A DNA stretch of 64,000 nt from an uncultured Eubacteriales bacterium (GTDB lineage: Bacteria; Bacillota; Clostridia; Lachnospirales; Lachnospiraceae), in NCBI GenBank assembly GCA_949283695.1, contig CASDTX010000007.1, forward strand, positions 1 through 64,000, read 5' to 3'. A model generated the notes under the pieces. That model was not told the origin of the DNA. It ran no database searches and was given only the letters and a program-made list of their open reading frames with translations. Both the position numbers and the translations under genes were made by a program. Below, piece after piece: positions 60,831-64,000 of this stretch (position 1 is the stretch's first letter; each line of letters starts with the position of its first letter).

Positions 60831-63491
60831 CTAATACCCAAGGATACTCTCATAGTGAATCGTATAATTGTCATCCGGGAATCTCCATAACCCGTTTTCT
60901 CCCCAGTCCGATATTTTCCTCATAAACGTCGTGCGGGCCTTAATATCTGCATTTACTGACAGCATGGTAAAACTTTCCGACAGCGGAACGTCCGTATTGA
61001 CCTGAATACAGTCGGCAATTCTCGCCAGCGTCTGCTGCTCATTTCCGATCAAGATCGACAGATTGAGGAAGATCCGCAGGTAGTCTGCGTAATCCAGAGT
61101 CACTCCTGACGTATTGTCTCCGAATTTGACATGATTCGTGGGATAGGTCCTCCACGTACTCGGATCTTTCAGAATGGTGACTCCGAATCCTTGTTTCATC
61201 TTGTTCATATCATCCGCTGTTTCCACTCCGGCAAGCCCCAGCTGAATGACAACCTTGACAATCGGGATCAGATAGGGAGCTGCCCCGGCTATCACAGAAG
61301 CCGCTGAATAAGCAAAGCTGCTGATCGCTGTATTGGTCAGTGCAAAGAATGAATTAAACAGCATCCGAATCCCGAAGATCATCATAATCGTATTTCTCAC
61401 GTTATTCTGAGACGATGAATCTCCCCAAAGAATGTACTCGCACTCTCCGCGGTAAGCCGCGTGACCTGTAAGCGGATAGCCGCTGATACTGATGATATCA
61501 CTCTCTTGTCTCGGCTGTCCGTCCTCCTTGTCTACTGTATAATAAGAAAACATCTGCATCGCATACTCTGCAATGTACAGGTTCTCCAGGCCTCCTGTTA
61601 CAATCTCATCTACTTTGGCAAGGAATTCCGATGCTGCCCCCATAGACTCTTTGGTGTCAGAAATGGTATCCCGCCGCGAGCCGGAGTTATCTACATCGGC
61701 CGCCGCATCCATCCCGGTAAGTCCTTCCTCTGCTTCCGGGCCGCCCGCCGCATCCAGCAGTGCCGACGGAAGGGGACCTGGTGCCTCTGCCCAGTTATAG
61801 ACGGGATAAGAATCGTCCACTTCGCCTGCTTCCGACGCGGCCTGGTTTCCAGCCTCCAGATTCTTATTTGCGTCATCCTGCTGTTGCTGAGAGTCTTGCT
61901 CCTCACGCTCTTTACAATATTCCTGCAGGCGCTGATAGAACGGATCATCCGCGATACTCTGCAGAGAGTTTCCGATTTGGAGTTCTATATGTTCATATTC
62001 GCTCATATAGGTTCTCCTTACGTCCTCTTCCGACATGTAGCCTGCCGTTTTCCCGCTCACTGCCTGGTCCGCTTTCTTCCGATATTCGTTCATTTGAGTT
62101 TTCGGCTCCTGGGATGCCAGGGACTGCTCATGGAATCGTTCCTTCTGAAGATTGTCGCTGAGACTTTTGGCATACTCTTTATTACTGCTGACCTTTTCCA
62201 TCAGATTTTCCAGCAGTTCCAGATTCTCTCCGCCTTCTCCGTTGTTGAAAAAATCTCTGTACTCATCTGTTTCTTGAGCCATTCCCCCGTCTTTTCCGAT
62301 TTCTTTTAATGCATTCGTCTTTTCATCCCAGTCTGTAAAACTTTTCCCCGCTGTTTCCAGCTTCTTCTTTACATCTTTGAGTTTTTCGTAAGCATCGTCA
62401 GCAGCATCCTCCACCTCCTGGCATACCGTCCGATAACCGCTCAGTTCCGTGAAGTGACTTCTGACCACTTCAAGCGCTGTCTTCTGAAGTGTATACGCAT
62501 AGCCGTTGTCCCCTTCCAGCCTGGCTGTCTCTGCTTTATAGTTCTGTACAATGCTCTCCAAGTCCTTTGCTTCCTGGGATTCATCCGCATCCGACGTTTC
62601 GTCCTCTTCCGCATCAGAACGGTCCTTCAGCTTCTCAATTCCGCCCAGATGATCCACCGTATTTTTGTAATACAGGCAGTCAATATAGGAATCAAATGTA
62701 TCCTCACTGCACGGATCAGAGAGATCCACCCGTTTCGCCATGTTTATAAAACTCTGTGCAGCTGATTCCAGGTCCATCGTTTTGTCATAAGATCTATAAC
62801 GCTGGATCATTGCACGCATCAGAAGGCATTTCGACAGAATGGTTTCATATTCCATCTTGGCACGATCCAGTGCCTGCTGGATGCTGCTCACCCCGGGGAG
62901 CCTGCTGACCGCGCCGTTCAGCTTATCCAGCGCTTCCAGCGCTTCCTCAAAAGCATCCTGACAGTCCTCCATATCTTCCACGAATTCCATCTCTGCTTCC
63001 ATCGCTTCGGTCATCTTCTTCGTATCCCTCAGCTGATCAATCTTCTCCAGCACCAGCTCGGTCAGACAGACCGGCGCCCGGTACTTCATATATTCCAGAA
63101 TCTGCTGTTTCTCCACTTCTGTGCGGTAAATCTCTGTACCTGCTACAGACAATGCTTCGAAACGCTGGCTCAGCAGATCCAGGATCTGCTGATAGTCCTC
63201 TTGATCCGGAAGATTTGACGCGTTCAGCGAATCAACGAAGTACTTCTCCAGATCCCCGGACATCGCTTCCGGCGTCTGATCCATCACAAGCAGACCATAC
63301 TCATCATGCAGTTCTTCGTTATACTGAGCCAGTCCGGCATTCATCGCCAGATCTCCGGCATCCGATATCACCACCTTGGCCATATAGATCCGGGCCGCGT
63401 CTGTCGTCATACCGGCAAACAGCAGAACCGGGAGAAGGATCAGGCAGAGAAAAACCGAGATTGCTCCGTTATTTTTATAAAAAAGTCCCAT
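60831..63491 (-). CDS. DUF5702 protein, TadG-like pilus assembly component
   Basis: An 886-residue protein with a TadG-like N terminus: NNGAISVFLCLILLPVLLFA is a pilin-like hydrophobic start, followed by TDAARIYMAKVVISDAGDLA. Long coiled-coil stretches occupy about 90-500, then a Gln/Asp-rich linker, then more hydrophobic segments near 690-760. The size and order fit the DUF5702 proteins of clostridial Tad loci, probably exposed at the outer surface. GGGAGCAGG precedes the ATG. Confidence 0.87.
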   Translation of the reverse strand: MGLFYKNNGAISVFLCLILLPVLLFAGMTTDAARIYMAKVVISDAGDLAMNAGLAQYNEELHDEYGLLVMDQTPEAMSGDLEKYFVDSLNASNLPDQEDYQQILDLLSQRFEALSVAGTEIYRTEVEKQQILEYMKYRAPVCLTELVLEKIDQLRDTKKMTEAMEAEMEFVEDMEDCQDAFEEALEALDKLNGAVSRLPGVSSIQQALDRAKMEYETILSKCLLMRAMIQRYRSYDKTMDLESAAQSFINMAKRVDLSDPCSEDTFDSYIDCLYYKNTVDHLGGIEKLKDRSDAEEDETSDADESQEAKDLESIVQNYKAETARLEGDNGYAYTLQKTALEVVRSHFTELSGYRTVCQEVEDAADDAYEKLKDVKKKLETAGKSFTDWDEKTNALKEIGKDGGMAQETDEYRDFFNNGEGGENLELLENLMEKVSSNKEYAKSLSDNLQKERFHEQSLASQEPKTQMNEYRKKADQAVSGKTAGYMSEEDVRRTYMSEYEHIELQIGNSLQSIADDPFYQRLQEYCKEREEQDSQQQQDDANKNLEAGNQAASEAGEVDDSYPVYNWAEAPGPLPSALLDAAGGPEAEEGLTGMDAAADVDNSGSRRDTISDTKESMGAASEFLAKVDEIVTGGLENLYIAEYAMQMFSYYTVDKEDGQPRQESDIISISGYPLTGHAAYRGECEYILWGDSSSQNNVRNTIMMIFGIRMLFNSFFALTNTAISSFAYSAASVIAGAAPYLIPIVKVVIQLGLAGVETADDMNKMKQGFGVTILKDPSTWRTYPTNHVKFGDNTSGVTLDYADYLRIFLNLSILIGNEQQTLARIADCIQVNTDVPLSESFTMLSVNADIKARTTFMRKISDWGENGLWRFPDDNYTIHYESILGY

Positions 63492-63505
63492 CCTGCTCCC
63501 TCTCT

Positions 63506-64000
63506 TTAAAAAATCACTGATAATACCTCATCCAGATTACTGAGGAATTCATCATATCCTTCCGAATATCCCAGCTTATCCATGATATAATTCACCAGAT
63601 CTGCCGCCAGATCCACATTCCGCACAAACGCCCCCGGATTAACGGAAAAGCTGTAAGCCGCAGTGCGGATCGTGGTGCCCTCGTCATAGCCGAGATAAGC
63701 CAGCACACCGGGAAGCGGAATGGCGTGTGTCATCGTTACCGTGATCTCTGTCCCGAAGAATCCCCGGTCGATCTCCACCTGCGGACTGCTCACGGTCCCA
63801 AGTGCAATCAGCGATGCCCGTCTCGCGGCGTCCGCGAACTGGCTTTCATAGGCCTGGCCGCCGCTGTCCAGAACATGAATCGCTGTCAGCGCCTCCGAAG
63901 CCTCCTGGTACAGCGCAGACAGATTCCCGTGATACGCTTCATAATAGCTGTTCACCTCACTGGAAGAGGGCAGACCGTCTTCCGGGAAATCAATCTCATT
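63506..64000 (-). CDS. TadE-like pilus assembly protein, 5' end beyond the window
   Basis: The C-terminal part of a protein whose frame stays open to the window edge (no stop in the last 15 codons, reading NEIDFPEDGLPSSSE before the visible part), so the start lies to the right of 64000. The visible 165 residues look extracellular and resemble the C-terminal region of DUF5702-linked TadE/TadG-like proteins (FADAARRASLIALGTVSS, TEITVTMTHAIPLPGVLAYL). It is 14 bases upstream of the DUF5702 gene. Confidence 0.7.
   Translation of the reverse strand, partial: NEIDFPEDGLPSSSEVNSYYEAYHGNLSALYQEASEALTAIHVLDSGGQAYESQFADAARRASLIALGTVSSPQVEIDRGFFGTEITVTMTHAIPLPGVLAYLGYDEGTTIRTAAYSFSVNPGAFVRNVDLAADLVNYIMDKLGYSEGYDEFLSNLDEVLSVIF

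Noticed and set aside
1..64000. CRISPR arrays, insertion sequences, phage genes, tRNA or rRNA
   Set aside because: No regularly spaced direct repeats, transposase or integrase motifs, or tRNA-like cloverleaf sequences were found on reading both strands; a covariance-model search would be more sensitive.

Overview
The window looks like a chromosomal segment of a Gram-positive anaerobe, most likely a gut Lachnospiraceae. The evidence is family content: FeoAB with a FeoB-associated Cys-rich protein, DUF6110/DUF6219-type small proteins beside a P1B ATPase, a DUF4430 protein with an ECF S-component under a B12 riboswitch, DUF5702 and DUF6382-FHA proteins in a Tad-like locus, and lactate dehydrogenase and methylglyoxal synthase. 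Strong GGAGG-type ribosome binding sites and moderately high GC (by eye) fit. Species cannot be assigned. Every gene I support is on the minus strand except one, the DtxR-like regulator at 25108-25467. I saw no rRNA, tRNA, CRISPR array, transposase or phage gene.

Layout. 1-5000: an 80-bp perfect palindrome touching the proA stop codon, then proA, a nicotinamidase-like hydrolase, an orphan FeoA, CrcB, a nitroreductase and an iron-type alcohol dehydrogenase. 5000-6300: ECF S-component and DUF4430 protein behind a cobalamin riboswitch with its own terminator. 6385-7776: MATE exporter. 7863-16911: an apparent operon of ECF sigma factor, anti-sigma factor, EAL phosphodiesterase, GGDEF cyclase, GT2-GtrA fusion, cellulose-synthase-like PilZ synthase and a GT-C-like membrane protein, i.e. 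a self-contained c-di-GMP-controlled exopolysaccharide locus. 17085-25467: metal homeostasis (P1B ATPase with two small partners, Fur-like protein, HMA protein, FeoB, FeoA, DtxR-like regulator), with an unrelated exported-protein pair and MscL in between. Four candidate DtxR-type operators lie in promoter regions.

25533-40204 is the most unusual part: a tightly overlapping 12-gene operon for an ABC-transporter-exported surface polysaccharide. It holds an initiating sugar-phosphate transferase, GT4 and GT2 transferases, an ABC-2 exporter, a CMP-ulosonate module (DRE-TIM aldolase, KdsC-like phosphatase, KdsB-like CMP transferase, and a transferase with the motifs of bacterial sialyltransferases) but no KdsA. 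It also holds three proteins sharing a phosphoribosyltransferase-like domain, two of them fused to a HAD phosphatase domain. I infer a polysaccharide built with a Kdo-like acidic sugar made by a non-canonical aldolase route, perhaps also with residues derived from PRPP.

40474-54891 is mainly central metabolism: ldh, a sodium-solute symporter, mgsA, an ABC exporter pair, a beta-hydroxyacid dehydrogenase with deoC, a hexapeptide-repeat protein, topB, galM, ppk1 and a patatin-like hydrolase. 55091-64000 is the 3' part of a Tad/type IV-like secretion or pilus locus (TadE-like proteins, DUF5702, lipoprotein, prepilin peptidase, TPR/WG-repeat protein) ending in an FHA protein and a PP2C phosphatase; it continues beyond the right edge.
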